A stretch of 34,771 bases of DNA from Chloroflexota bacterium (GTDB lineage: Bacteria; Chloroflexota; Anaerolineae; Aggregatilineales; Phototrophicaceae): the NCBI GenBank assembly GCA_011525385.1, contig WTGF01000037.1:1-34771 (forward strand), written 5' to 3'. Shown piece after piece: positions 24,887 to 32,503 of the stretch; position 1 is the stretch's first letter; every line of letters begins with the position of its first letter. The notes under the pieces are model-generated. The model did not search any database and was not told where the DNA came from. It saw only the letters and a list, made by a program, of their open reading frames with translations. Both the position numbers and the translations under genes were made by a program.

Positions 24887-25573
24887 TCAACGCTTGATGA
24901 AGCGATAGCCAACACCGCGGGAGGTGAGGATGTATTCGGGCTGCTGCGGGTTTGTCTCCAACTTCTGCCGCAGGTAATGGATATAAAGTTTGAGGCTGTC
25001 AATGGCGTCGCCGTATTCTTCGCCCCAGGCTTCGGTGACCAATTCATTGCGGGTGACCACGCGGCCCGCGTTGCGAACCAGCACTGCCAGCAGATTGAAT
25101 TCCTTGGGAGTCAGATGTTTGTGCGTGTTCTTGACCCAGACTTCGCGGTTCATAAAGTTGATGCGGAATTCTCCTCGGTTGAAGACAAGTTCTTCGCTCA
25201 TGTTGGGCCTGGGGGACCGGCGCAAACGGGCGCGGATTCGCGCGACTAGCTCATCGTCATCAAAAGGTTTAACAATATAATCATCAGCGCCGATGTCCAA
25301 TCCTTTTACAATATCTTTGGCATTGCCCCGGGCAGTCAAGAAGATAATAGGCACGTCCGACATCTCGCGCAGCCGCTTGCAAACTTCCCAGCCGTCGGTA
25401 TTTGGCATCACGACATCGAGCAAAACCAAGTCCGGCTGGTGATGATAGGCCATTCGCAAGCCGCCCTGCGCGCAATAGGCCTTGAATACTTCAAATCCTC
25501 GCCGCGCCAAGAGCATGGAAACAATTTGAACTGTAGGCTTTTCATCATCAATAACCAGTATTTTTTCCGCCAT
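24887..25573 (-). CDS. OmpR/PhoB-family response regulator, orphan
   Basis: 228 residues. The receiver domain (3-115) has all functional residues: acidic pair D9-D10, phospho-acceptor D53 in LLDVVMP, T80 and K102 in VKPFD. The C-terminal winged helix (130-228) is typical of OmpR/PhoB DNA-binding regulators: LTPKEFNLLAVLVRN, VTRNELVTEAWG and the closing RGVGYRFIKR. GGAG lies about 9 nt before ATG. No histidine kinase gene is adjacent, so its partner is elsewhere. The 354-nt gap upstream could hold operator sites, but I see no direct repeats clear enough to name. Confidence 0.95.
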   Translation of the reverse strand: MAEKILVIDDEKPTVQIVSMLLARRGFEVFKAYCAQGGLRMAYHHQPDLVLLDVVMPNTDGWEVCKRLREMSDVPIIFLTARGNAKDIVKGLDIGADDYIVKPFDDDELVARIRARLRRSPRPNMSEELVFNRGEFRINFMNREVWVKNTHKHLTPKEFNLLAVLVRNAGRVVTRNELVTEAWGEEYGDAIDSLKLYIHYLRQKLETNPQQPEYILTSRGVGYRFIKR

Positions 25574-25927
25574 TTGGTTTAGCTCCTGAGCCCGTTTAAT
25601 ATTTTACTGAATCAGACAATCCACGCCACTCGCCGGCATCACGAAGTGCTACAGCGATTGTCAGTATGTTAATGCGATTAAATCTCAATAGCTTTATAAC
25701 AAAAATTACTAAATATGAATAGTCTCCTTTTCACTCTTGGACCTTTTGAGCGAAAATGTTTGGAATTGCCGCGCAAGTATTGCGAGGTTATTTTGCTCTC
25801 GGCACAGGTGTGAGGAGATTGCCTTTCCGGAATCGGCGTTCAAATCTGCTTTTACCTTTTGCGTCGTTGACAGGCCCGGTTCTTTGCAATTTGCGAAACA
25901 AATCGCCCCGCGAGTTTCGAGAAAAGA
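25574..25927. other. 354-nt AT-rich gap upstream of the response regulator
   Basis: More AT-rich than the rest of the window, especially 25660-25735. Plus-strand frames at 25737 and 25756 lack ribosome binding sites and recognisable protein. A TTGACA at 25868-25873 on the plus strand has no fitting -10. Probably carries the response regulator promoter, which I cannot place. Confidence 0.5.
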
Positions 25928-26317
25928 TTAGTTTTGTATCGATTTGACAAGTCGCTCGGCACGTTCAAAGAAGCTGGCAACTGCGGCAGCAGTCGCGTTG
26001 ATTTCTACTACAATCACGACGCCATTTTCTAATCGTACCACATTTTTGTCCGCATTTTCAACCTGGGTCAATGTTACGGTGCTTTGATCCGGTGCTACAA
26101 ACGCGACTTTCAAATAGTTGGTATCGGCCGTGCTGAGTTTTACAACAGTCCAGTTTGAAGGGTAGTCGAGTTGAAATATGCCGGCGTCGAAGCGGGTTTC
26201 GCTAACGGTGACGAAAGCGCCCGGCGTATGCTGGATTTGCGGCGGCGTTTCGGCAGGGACCAATGGCGAACACGCGCTCGCGAACAGAAACAATATGGCG
26301 AGGTAGCGCCAAGACAT
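25928..26317 (-). CDS. Putative lipoprotein, function unknown
   Basis: 129 residues from ATG 26317. The N-terminus MSWRYLAILFLFASAC looks like a lipoprotein signal, with the lipobox at ASAC (residue 16), followed by a Pro/Thr-rich spacer. The rest is a beta-rich domain (FDAGIFQLDYPSNWTVVKL, LKVAFVAPDQSTVTLTQ) resembling the PsbP/Mog1-like group that begins with a Y-P-x-x-W motif, plus a C-terminal helix. No enzyme residues are seen. A TTG at 26365 in the same frame overlaps the stop of the upstream gene and would disrupt the signal peptide. It lies 35 nt after the Lrp-type gene and is probably co-transcribed. Confidence 0.75.
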   Translation of the reverse strand: MSWRYLAILFLFASACSPLVPAETPPQIQHTPGAFVTVSETRFDAGIFQLDYPSNWTVVKLSTADTNYLKVAFVAPDQSTVTLTQVENADKNVVRLENGVVIVVEINATAAAVASFFERAERLVKSIQN

Positions 26318-26351
26318 GAGACGATTCAAACGGGGCAATCCATCTGATCGC

Positions 26352-26585
26352 TTACATTTCTGCAATAGAGCGGGTGTCGGTCTTGCCTACGCCGTTGACT
26401 TTGCGAATGGCGCGGATCGTATTCATGAGCTTGGCATTATCTTCGGCTTCTACATAGGCAATGCAGTCGTCGGGCCCAACGACCAAATCGGCGCGCTCGA
26501 CGCCGTCAATCGCCCGGATGTCGCGCAGTGAATCGGTGAAGTCGACCGATATGTTCAAGTGAATCAGCACATAGGCAGCGGGCAT
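26352..26585 (-). CDS. Stand-alone Lrp/AsnC ligand-binding (RAM) domain protein
   Basis: 77 residues that match only the C-terminal sensor half of Lrp/AsnC regulators: AYVLIHLNISVDFTDSLRDI, DGVERADLVVGPDDCIAYVEAED, IRAIRKVNGVGKTDTRS. The N-terminal helix-turn-helix is absent and there is no upstream frame that could supply it. Such single-domain proteins form dimers or octamers that bind amino acids and may control another protein directly. AGAGG lies 7 nt before ATG. First gene of a short unit with the lipoprotein, from the promoter at 26619-26647. Confidence 0.9.
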   Translation of the reverse strand: MPAAYVLIHLNISVDFTDSLRDIRAIDGVERADLVVGPDDCIAYVEAEDNAKLMNTIRAIRKVNGVGKTDTRSIAEM

Positions 26586-26618
26586 AGCTTAACCTCTCAA
26601 GATGCGACTGTCATTTAA

Positions 26619-26647
26619 CTTATACCTGTTTTCGTCTTTAGGAGCAA
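26619..26647 (-). promoter_or_regulatory. Candidate promoter for Lrp-type sensor gene
   Basis: Minus strand: TTGCTC (26642-26647), 17-nt spacer, TATAAG (26619-26624). It lies in the 74-nt gap after guaA. The -35 word is the same as in the candidate promoter at 4667-4695. Confidence 0.5.
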
Positions 26648-26659
26648 TCGAAGGAGAAA

Positions 26660-28210
26660 CTACTCCCACTCGATGGTGCCGGGTGGTTTGCTGGTTATAT
26701 CGTAAGTGACGCGGTTGATACCCGCTACCTCGTTCACGATCCGCGCGCTCACCCGCGCCAGTAGATCGTAAGGCAAGCGCGCCCAATCCGCGGTCATGAA
26801 ATCGTCTGTGGTCACCGCGCGCAATACAATTACTTCTTCATAACTGCGGTTGTCGCCCATCACTCCCACGCTCTTGACGGGCAGCAGTACAGCGAAACTT
26901 TGCGCTGTGCCTCGACGCAGCAAGCCGGCGTCGGCAAGTTCGCTTGCGAATATTGCGTCGGCGGCTCGCAACTTCTCCAGCCGTTCCCAGTGTAGTTCTC
27001 CCAAACAGCGAATGGCCAAGCCGGGCCCGGGGAAGGGTTGACGCCAGACGATCGCCTCCGGCAAACCGAGCTCTTCACCTATTTTGCGAACTTCGTCTTT
27101 GAAGAGGTCGCGCAGCGGTTCCAGCAGTTCAAAGTTCAGGTCGGCGGGCAGCCCGCCCACATTGTGGTGCGACTTGATCGTTTTAGCTGCCTTGCTACCA
27201 GCAGCGCTTTCGATGACATCGGGATAGATCGTGCCTTGGGCCAGAAAACGGATATCTTGCAACTTGCGGGCTTCCGCACTGAACACGTCAATGAATAGCT
27301 TGCCAATTGTCTTGCGCTTGGCTTCGGGCTCTGTCACCCCGGAAAGCGCGTCAAGGAAGAGTTCTACCGCGTTGACCGCGATTAAGCTCATTTCTTGTTC
27401 TTGGCGAAAGACCCGTATAACATCGTCGGCTTCGCCCAGGCGCAACATGCCATGATCGACGAAAATGGCGGTGAGTTGCTCGCCAATGGCGCGGTGGATC
27501 AGCGCGCCGGCGACAGCGGAGTCCACGCCCCCGCTCAAGGCGAGCAAAACATGCTCGTCGCCCACCGTCTTGCGGATCCTGGCAACCGAGTCGTCGATAA
27601 AGGCCGCCGGAGTCCATTGTTCACGGCAGCGGCAAATTTCGAAAAGAAAGTTGGCGAGAATGTCTTTGCCCTGCGGGCTGTGATTGACTTCCGGGTGGAA
27701 TTGGACGCCGTAGTATTGCCGGCTCAAATCACCAATTGCGGCATAGGGGGAGTTTTCAGATTCCGCCAGGGCGGCGAAGCCCGGGGGAGGCGCTTCGATG
27801 CGGTCACCGTGGGACATCCAGACATCCAATTCGCCTGGCAAATTGTCGAACAGCGGGCTTCGCTGGGCGTGAGTTATGGTCGCCGGTCCGTATTCCTTTT
27901 GGGCTGCGCTGTCGACCAGCCCGCCAAGGGCATGCGTCAGCAGTTGCATCCCGTAACAGATGCCCAGGACAGGCTTGCCGCTATCCAACAGGAAGCGTTG
28001 CAGGCAAGGCGCTCCCGCTTGGTAAACGCTTTCCGGCCCACCTGAAAGAATATAGCCGGCAGGATCATGCCGGTTGATGCGAGCGGCGCTGCCATCGTAG
28101 GCGTAGACCTCTGAATAGACACCCAATTCACGTATGCGCCGGGCGATCAACTGCGTATATTGCGAGCCGTAGTCAAGGACTGCGATTCCGCCACACTTCA
28201 GCTTGTCCAT
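26660..28210 (-). CDS. guaA: GMP synthase (glutamine-hydrolysing)
   Basis: 516 residues from ATG 28210. It converts XMP, ATP and glutamine to GMP in the last step of guanine nucleotide synthesis. The class I amidotransferase domain (8-190) has the catalytic Cys in GICYGMQ (C85) and the His/Glu in FHPE (H172, E174). The ATP pyrophosphatase domain has the P-loop SGGVDS (226-231). The C-terminal dimerisation domain ends with the conserved GTIEWE. Length is typical (510-525). The open frame extends to 28378, but that part is not conserved. It follows the SDR gene by 85 nt on the same strand. Confidence 0.97.
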   Translation of the reverse strand: MDKLKCGGIAVLDYGSQYTQLIARRIRELGVYSEVYAYDGSAARINRHDPAGYILSGGPESVYQAGAPCLQRFLLDSGKPVLGICYGMQLLTHALGGLVDSAAQKEYGPATITHAQRSPLFDNLPGELDVWMSHGDRIEAPPPGFAALAESENSPYAAIGDLSRQYYGVQFHPEVNHSPQGKDILANFLFEICRCREQWTPAAFIDDSVARIRKTVGDEHVLLALSGGVDSAVAGALIHRAIGEQLTAIFVDHGMLRLGEADDVIRVFRQEQEMSLIAVNAVELFLDALSGVTEPEAKRKTIGKLFIDVFSAEARKLQDIRFLAQGTIYPDVIESAAGSKAAKTIKSHHNVGGLPADLNFELLEPLRDLFKDEVRKIGEELGLPEAIVWRQPFPGPGLAIRCLGELHWERLEKLRAADAIFASELADAGLLRRGTAQSFAVLLPVKSVGVMGDNRSYEEVIVLRAVTTDDFMTADWARLPYDLLARVSARIVNEVAGINRVTYDITSKPPGTIEWE

Positions 28211-28295
28211 GTCTCGCGCCCCATGCTTTCTCGCCTTGGAGGCCCGTCCCGATGGCTTGACGTCGCAAGTTCCGGCGGCCGGCTGAAGCGATTCT

Positions 28296-29333
28296 CTAAA
28301 ACAGCAGTTTGGCCAGCTTGAGAATGCCTTGGCCCCAGGGCGCCCGGTGCGAAATGCCTGATTGACTTTCGATGGCATCGAGATTGTCGAGGTACCATTG
28401 GTAATTGCGTATCAGCGCGTCTTTGTTGGAAAACTTCGGCTTGAAGCCCAACTGTTCTTGCGCTCTTTGGATCGAGACATAAGAGTCCTTTGCCGCTGTC
28501 TCGTAGACCCACTTGTAAAGCGGCGAAAGTTGCAGCGATTCCAATAGACGCAACAAGCAAATGGCGGGCTCGGCGGGCAAACCGGTGACCTTCTTGCCGA
28601 AACCAGCGTAGTCGAGTACCGCCTGGTAATCTTCGCCCATGGTCGTAAAATCTTTGGCGCCGATGTTGAAGGTGTCGTTGATTGCGTCCTCGGGCAGGGT
28701 CATGCACAAGCAAATTGCTTCACAAAGATCCTCGACGTCCAGAAGCTGATAGCGATTGCTGCCGTCGCCTAACATGGGAAAACCGCGACCGTCTTTGGCC
28801 CAATCATAGAAGAGGGCGAACACCCCCAGGCGCTCCGGCCCCACAAAGGACTTGGGACGGATTACCGGGACAGTCATGCCTTCGTCTCGGTAAGCGAAGC
28901 AGATGTCTTCCGCTTCCACCTTGGCTTCGCCATAGGGTCCGACGCCGACGCGCGCATCGTCTTCGTACAAGGGATGATGGTCGGGAATACCATAAACCGC
29001 TGTTGAGGAAATGTGGATGAATCGCTGGACGCCGCTCTGCCTGGCGGAGTCTATCACATTGCGCGTGCCATCAACATCGGTTGAATAGATCTCTTCGGTC
29101 GAATATAGTGGCAGCGCTGCCGCGCAATGCACTGCAAAATCTACACCGTCCATCGCTCGATCCACCATCGCCCGGTCGCGGATGTCACCGGTGATCTCGT
29201 TGATTTGGTCCCGCTCGGGATAGGCAAAATCCTCGATATCAAGCGAGACAATGTCGTGATCCCTGGCCAGCAAGTAACGAGCGAGATTGATGCCCAGGAA
29301 TCCGGCGCCGCCCGTCAATAATACTCGTGCCAT
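28296..29333 (-). CDS. NAD-dependent epimerase/dehydratase (extended SDR)
   Basis: 345 residues from ATG 29333, where the protein begins [21 protein letters not shown]; the extra 56 codons upstream are not conserved. NAD-binding GxxGxxG (TGGAGFLG), D in VSLDIED, GDIRD, and the active-site residues in SSTAVYG and YGEAKVEAE (Tyr-x3-Lys). Members act on nucleotide sugars (UDP-glucose epimerase-like) or sterol/terpene-like substrates; the C-terminal half does not let me choose. GGAG lies 11 nt before ATG. Part of the minus-strand run with the SixA-nitroreductase gene (67 nt upstream) and guaA downstream. Confidence 0.9.
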   Translation of the reverse strand: MARVLLTGGAGFLGINLARYLLARDHDIVSLDIEDFAYPERDQINEITGDIRDRAMVDRAMDGVDFAVHCAAALPLYSTEEIYSTDVDGTRNVIDSARQSGVQRFIHISSTAVYGIPDHHPLYEDDARVGVGPYGEAKVEAEDICFAYRDEGMTVPVIRPKSFVGPERLGVFALFYDWAKDGRGFPMLGDGSNRYQLLDVEDLCEAICLCMTLPEDAINDTFNIGAKDFTTMGEDYQAVLDYAGFGKKVTGLPAEPAICLLRLLESLQLSPLYKWVYETAAKDSYVSIQRAQEQLGFKPKFSNKDALIRNYQWYLDNLDAIESQSGISHRAPWGQGILKLAKLLF

Positions 29334-29400
29334 TTGTCTCGCGTCTCCTGTGTCGCCAAAAGGCGCTTTGCTCGCTTGTCCGTATTTTATGTCAGAAGAG

Positions 29401-30522
29401 TCAATCGAGGAAACTGGCGCGCTGCGCCCAGGCGCCGTTGAAGACCATTTCAGCCAGCGGGTTGCGCTGTCTCCCCGATGCGTCTCGTTCGCGCTGCGCA
29501 TGGCTCAGGTGGCTCAGGTCGCTCGCGCGATAGCCGAAGGCGATAGCGGTCTTAGGTTCGTAGTTCGCTGGAATGCGATAAAGCTCGCGCGCCTTTTCAG
29601 GGTAGAAGCCGCCCATTTGATGGGCGTAAATATCATAATCCAGCGCCTGCAATACCATTTGCCCGATCGCTAATCCCAGATCGTGGATGGCATGGCTGTT
29701 GGGTTCACCTGTGTCGCGGTGGGTCTGGGAGACCGCGATCATCAGTACGCCCGCATGCTTGGCCCAGGACTGGTTGCCCTCCTTCAAAACGGAGAATACT
29801 TTTCCGAACTCTTGCTTGTTGTCTCGAGGAGCAACAATAAAACGCCAGGGCTGCGAATTGTAAGAGGACGCGGCCCAACGCGCGGCTTCCAGAATGCTGA
29901 AGAGCTCCGATTTCCCGATCGGTCGCGTCGGATCAAAAGAGACCGGGCTCCAGCGCCTTTTGATCAAGGCATGCAAAGGCGAATACGTCACAGCCGGTTT
30001 ATCGGGCAGCGCGGCCGACGCAGTATCGTCTTTGTGGAGTTTTTTCGCGCCTTGCTGTCTTAAGGCATCAAATAGCTTGGGGGCGATCAGCCAGACCAAT
30101 TCTCCCTGAGCGGCTTCGCGGTCGTAGACATCGACGCGGGCCAAGCCGCCTTTTTTCATGGCGACATCGCTGCCGGTCATCTCGTTGACGAGTTCACTCA
30201 GATCCGGGTTGTGACCGACAAACATGACTTCGTCATCATAAGTCATATCGCGGGTCAAGGACTGAACATCGGACAGGATGAAACCGAAGTTGACTGCTTC
30301 GCTTACGGTTACATCGATCTTGAGTTCCGCAGCGATGATCTCCGCAGTTTGCAGAGAGCGCAGCCGCGGACTGGTGAAAATCACCGAAGGCCGGAGGCCT
30401 AACTGTTTAATGACTTTGGCGGCATTGGCGAGGCGTACCCGCCCACGATTTGTCAGCTCGCGGGCGAAGTCGCTAGTAGACAAGTCTTCCGCGATGCCAT
30501 GTCGCACAAAATAAATCCGCAT
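29401..30522 (-). CDS. SixA-type phosphohistidine phosphatase fused to a nitroreductase domain
   Basis: 373 residues in one continuous frame. Residues 1-157 are a SixA-like histidine phosphatase: RHG (R7-H8-G9), SPRLRSLQTAE, and the second His in FVGHNPDLSE (H104). A Lys/Asp/Ala-rich linker (158-178) joins residues 181-373, a nitroreductase-family flavoprotein: KRRWSPVSFDPTRPI, ARWAASSYNSQPWRFIV, then GLAIGQMVLQALDY and AIAFGY. SixA proteins remove phosphate from His-phosphorylated proteins; nitroreductases bind FMN and use NAD(P)H. Both active sites look complete. The start has GGAG 6 nt upstream. The pairing of these two domains is unusual; see the finding on it. Confidence 0.9.
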   Translation of the reverse strand: MRIYFVRHGIAEDLSTSDFARELTNRGRVRLANAAKVIKQLGLRPSVIFTSPRLRSLQTAEIIAAELKIDVTVSEAVNFGFILSDVQSLTRDMTYDDEVMFVGHNPDLSELVNEMTGSDVAMKKGGLARVDVYDREAAQGELVWLIAPKLFDALRQQGAKKLHKDDTASAALPDKPAVTYSPLHALIKRRWSPVSFDPTRPIGKSELFSILEAARWAASSYNSQPWRFIVAPRDNKQEFGKVFSVLKEGNQSWAKHAGVLMIAVSQTHRDTGEPNSHAIHDLGLAIGQMVLQALDYDIYAHQMGGFYPEKARELYRIPANYEPKTAIAFGYRASDLSHLSHAQRERDASGRQRNPLAEMVFNGAWAQRASFLD

Positions 30523-30573
30523 ATTGTCTCCGCGACTGATAATTGGACATTATGATGAAGGCGCAAAACGACT

Positions 30574-30897
30574 TCAGTTGCCCGCTGCGGCTGGTGTTTT
30601 GGCCTCGGGCTTCTTTTCGGATTTGGTCTCGGACTTCGTTTCAGTTGTCTTGGTAGTTTGGTCCTTTTCGCCAGCGCTCTTTTCGTCGCCATTGGCGGAA
30701 GAGGGATTGGCGGGATTGTTGGCCTTGTTGTTGTCGTTGACGTAAAAGCCGCTGCCTTTGAAAATGATTCCAGCCGGCTGGATCACGCGGCTGACCGCTT
30801 GACCGGTCGTCGGGCAACTGAGCAATGGGTCGTCCAGGAATCTTTGTCGGATATCGAAGGTACTGCCGTCCTCACGGCGATAGGTATAGACTGGCAT
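30574..30897 (-). CDS. FmdB-family protein lacking most zinc ligands
   Basis: 107 residues. The first 55 match FmdB regulators from start to the conserved IQPAGIIFKGSGFYVND. The family normally has two C-x2-C pairs. Here the first pair is replaced (YRREDGS) and the second keeps one Cys (C28 in SCPTTGQ), so the zinc ribbon is probably lost. The second half (58-107) is a Lys/Glu/Thr-rich disordered tail. No strong ribosome binding site; GTGAAAG lies 3 nt before ATG. 51 nt upstream of the SixA-nitroreductase gene, likely one transcript. Confidence 0.85.
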   Translation of the reverse strand: MPVYTYRREDGSTFDIRQRFLDDPLLSCPTTGQAVSRVIQPAGIIFKGSGFYVNDNNKANNPANPSSANGDEKSAGEKDQTTKTTETKSETKSEKKPEAKTPAAAGN

Positions 30898-30998
30898 TCG
30901 CTTTCACCACAGCTTGTCGTACTTAAGCGATAATCCTGTTATCATAATAGAGAATCGCAGGATTTTGCAGGCGGGATTCTGCAGCGAAAGGAATCACT

Positions 30999-31154
30999 GT
31001 GCCCGGCTCTTTGTTGCCCTTAGTTGTCGCGGGTTTGATAATCATCGCTGTTGTAGACTTGTACCGGAATCGTGATAGCGAAAAGCGCAAGCGTGCTTCA
31101 CGTGCTTCAAAAGATGACGCATCAAGCGCTAGGCGCGCGGATCCTATGCCTTGA
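30999..31154 (+). CDS. 51-residue single-span membrane protein
   Basis: Starts with GTG and has a clear ribosome binding site AAAGGA (30987-30992), 6 nt away. Residues 4-21 are hydrophobic (SLLPLVVAGLIIIAVVDL) and form one membrane span. The remaining about 30 residues are strongly charged, mostly basic (RNRDSEKRKRASRASK). It resembles in layout the 49-residue protein at 12563. Not recognised as a known family. The last 11 nt overlap the end of the convergent methyltransferase gene. The upstream 100 nt hold TTGTCG at 30915-30920 and TATCAT at 30940-30945, a poor promoter match. Confidence 0.65.
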   Translation: MPGSLLPLVVAGLIIIAVVDLYRNRDSEKRKRASRASKDDASSARRADPMP

Positions 31155-31818
31155 GCGCCTCGAGCACCATTGTCTCGTAGCGCATCGCTTCCTCGCTGCC
31201 CACGTATTGGCCATGTTGTTCAATGCCCCGCAGGTTGGCGTCGCCGCTTTGGCCCGGTTCGACGCGAGAGACGTCGACGAAGCCCGCGTCTTCCAGCGCT
31301 TTGCTTAGCGTCTGCTCGTCATAAATAAACTTGTGGCGCCAGCCGTGAAATGACAGGTTAATCACGTGCGCCGGGCTGTATTCGCCGACCTGGGCGCGGA
31401 AGTTGTCCATGATCCAACGGATGTAATTCTGCTGCGCGCTCCCTTCGGGCCGCGTGTACAATGCGATGATCTGTTCCAAATCCGGCGTCGCGAGACGGAT
31501 GCGACCGCCTTCACGCAAAATACGGTGGCATTCGCGCAGCATGCGTGACGATTCTTCGAATTCCAGGTGTTCGATCACGTGCTCGCTGAAGACGTAGTCG
31601 AAGGAGTCGCCGGGTATGGGGAAGGGCAAGCAGGCGTTCAAGAAAACTGTGCCTGAGGCAAAAGGGTAGAGCGTGGTATTCAGCCAATCGGGCAGCAGGT
31701 TGGCGCCGGATCCGATCTGCAATTTGCGGATCCGGCTGCCTTTCATGTAATTGCGGATTCTGCCCGGAGCGACCCAGCTCCAGTAGATTTGCCGACAGCG
31801 AAAGCGCAAGCTAGCCAT
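31144..31818 (-). CDS. Class I SAM-dependent methyltransferase
   Basis: 224 residues from ATG 31818, chosen because AGGAG lies 5-6 nt upstream; a longer frame to 31854 has none. SAM-binding motif I LQIGSGANLLPDW (near residue 35), then FDYVFSEHVIEHLEF (near 75) and RMLRECHRILREGGRIRLATPDL (near 95). This pattern is shared by many methyltransferases found in polysaccharide and glycan gene sets. C-terminal part: NLSFHGWRHKFIYDEQTL. Substrate unknown. Transcribed from the candidate promoter at 31875-31903. Confidence 0.87.
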   Translation of the reverse strand: MASLRFRCRQIYWSWVAPGRIRNYMKGSRIRKLQIGSGANLLPDWLNTTLYPFASGTVFLNACLPFPIPGDSFDYVFSEHVIEHLEFEESSRMLRECHRILREGGRIRLATPDLEQIIALYTRPEGSAQQNYIRWIMDNFRAQVGEYSPAHVINLSFHGWRHKFIYDEQTLSKALEDAGFVDVSRVEPGQSGDANLRGIEQHGQYVGSEEAMRYETMVLEALKA

Positions 31819-31874
31819 CAATGCTCCTGTCTTTAGGGACGGCTGCGACGGCAAGGACGTCGGGCTGGGAGTAG

Positions 31875-31903
31875 TTTTTATCCAAGACGCGGCTTGACGT
31901 CAA
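31875..31903 (-). promoter_or_regulatory. Candidate promoter for methyltransferase
   Basis: Minus strand: TTGACG (31898-31903), 17-nt spacer, TAAAAA (31875-31880). A further 6-bp hairpin CCTTGC/GCAAGG sits upstream at about 31957-31972; its role is not clear. Confidence 0.4.
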
Positions 31904-32085
31904 TTTGTGAATGCGCGTCCATGCTCAGTCTAAATAGTAAGTCCTCTCCTTGCGGGCGCAAGGGGGTTTCTTGAAAAGACCGCATTGTACTTTATACGTT
32001 TATTCGCGCCAGCAGGATTTACGGGGGCGCGCGCGGGGTCCTGTTGTACAATGGTGGTCTGTTGTGGAGAACTGAAGGGCGCGCG

Positions 32086-32460
32086 ATGATACGCTGCGGG
32101 GTCGACATGATCGAATGCCAACGGATTGCAGACGGCATTGACCGCTTGGGGGAACGCTTTTTGCAACGCTTCTTCACGTTGGGCGAGCGCGAGGACTGCG
32201 GGGACAAGCCTTGCCGGCTAGCCGCGCGCTTCGCGGCGAAAGAAGCTGTAGGCAAGGCGCTTGGCACTGGCATTGGCGATATGCGCTGGGTCGACATCGA
32301 AATCCGGATCGACGGTAAACGGGGCAAGCCGCGGCTGATCTTGCACGGTAGGGCAAAGTCGCTGGCTGCCAACTTCGAATTGGATGAGTGGGATGTCAGC
32401 CTGTCGCATACGGATGAGTTGGCAATCGCGATTGTCGTCGCCAAGTCCGGGGATACATGA
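32086..32460 (+). CDS. acpS: Holo-[acyl-carrier-protein] synthase
   Basis: 124 residues from ATG 32086. It transfers the 4'-phosphopantetheine arm of CoA to acyl carrier protein, needed for fatty acid synthesis. Family motifs: GVDMIE at 5-10 (Mg-binding D7) and FAAKEAVGKALG (E53, the second metal ligand). The C-terminus WDVSLSHTDELAIAIVVA is the conserved S-x-S-H block. Length is typical. The start is preceded by AAGGG at 6 nt. A TACAAT at 32047-32052 may be its -10. Convergent with the PucR gene, 43 nt apart. Confidence 0.95.
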   Translation: MIRCGVDMIECQRIADGIDRLGERFLQRFFTLGEREDCGDKPCRLAARFAAKEAVGKALGTGIGDMRWVDIEIRIDGKRGKPRLILHGRAKSLAANFELDEWDVSLSHTDELAIAIVVAKSGDT

Positions 32461-32503
32461 CGGAGAGATATGACCGGCTGAAAGCAATGAAGGCAAATGT
32501 CGT

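Noticed and set aside
25737..25947. Two overlapping plus-strand frames of 63-64 codons in the AT-rich gap
   Set aside because: No ribosome binding site; they overlap the end of the lipoprotein gene. Likely chance frames.
28211..28295. Purine riboswitch ahead of guaA
   Set aside because: The 85-nt gap shows no purine-aptamer core or expression-platform hairpin that I can recognise.
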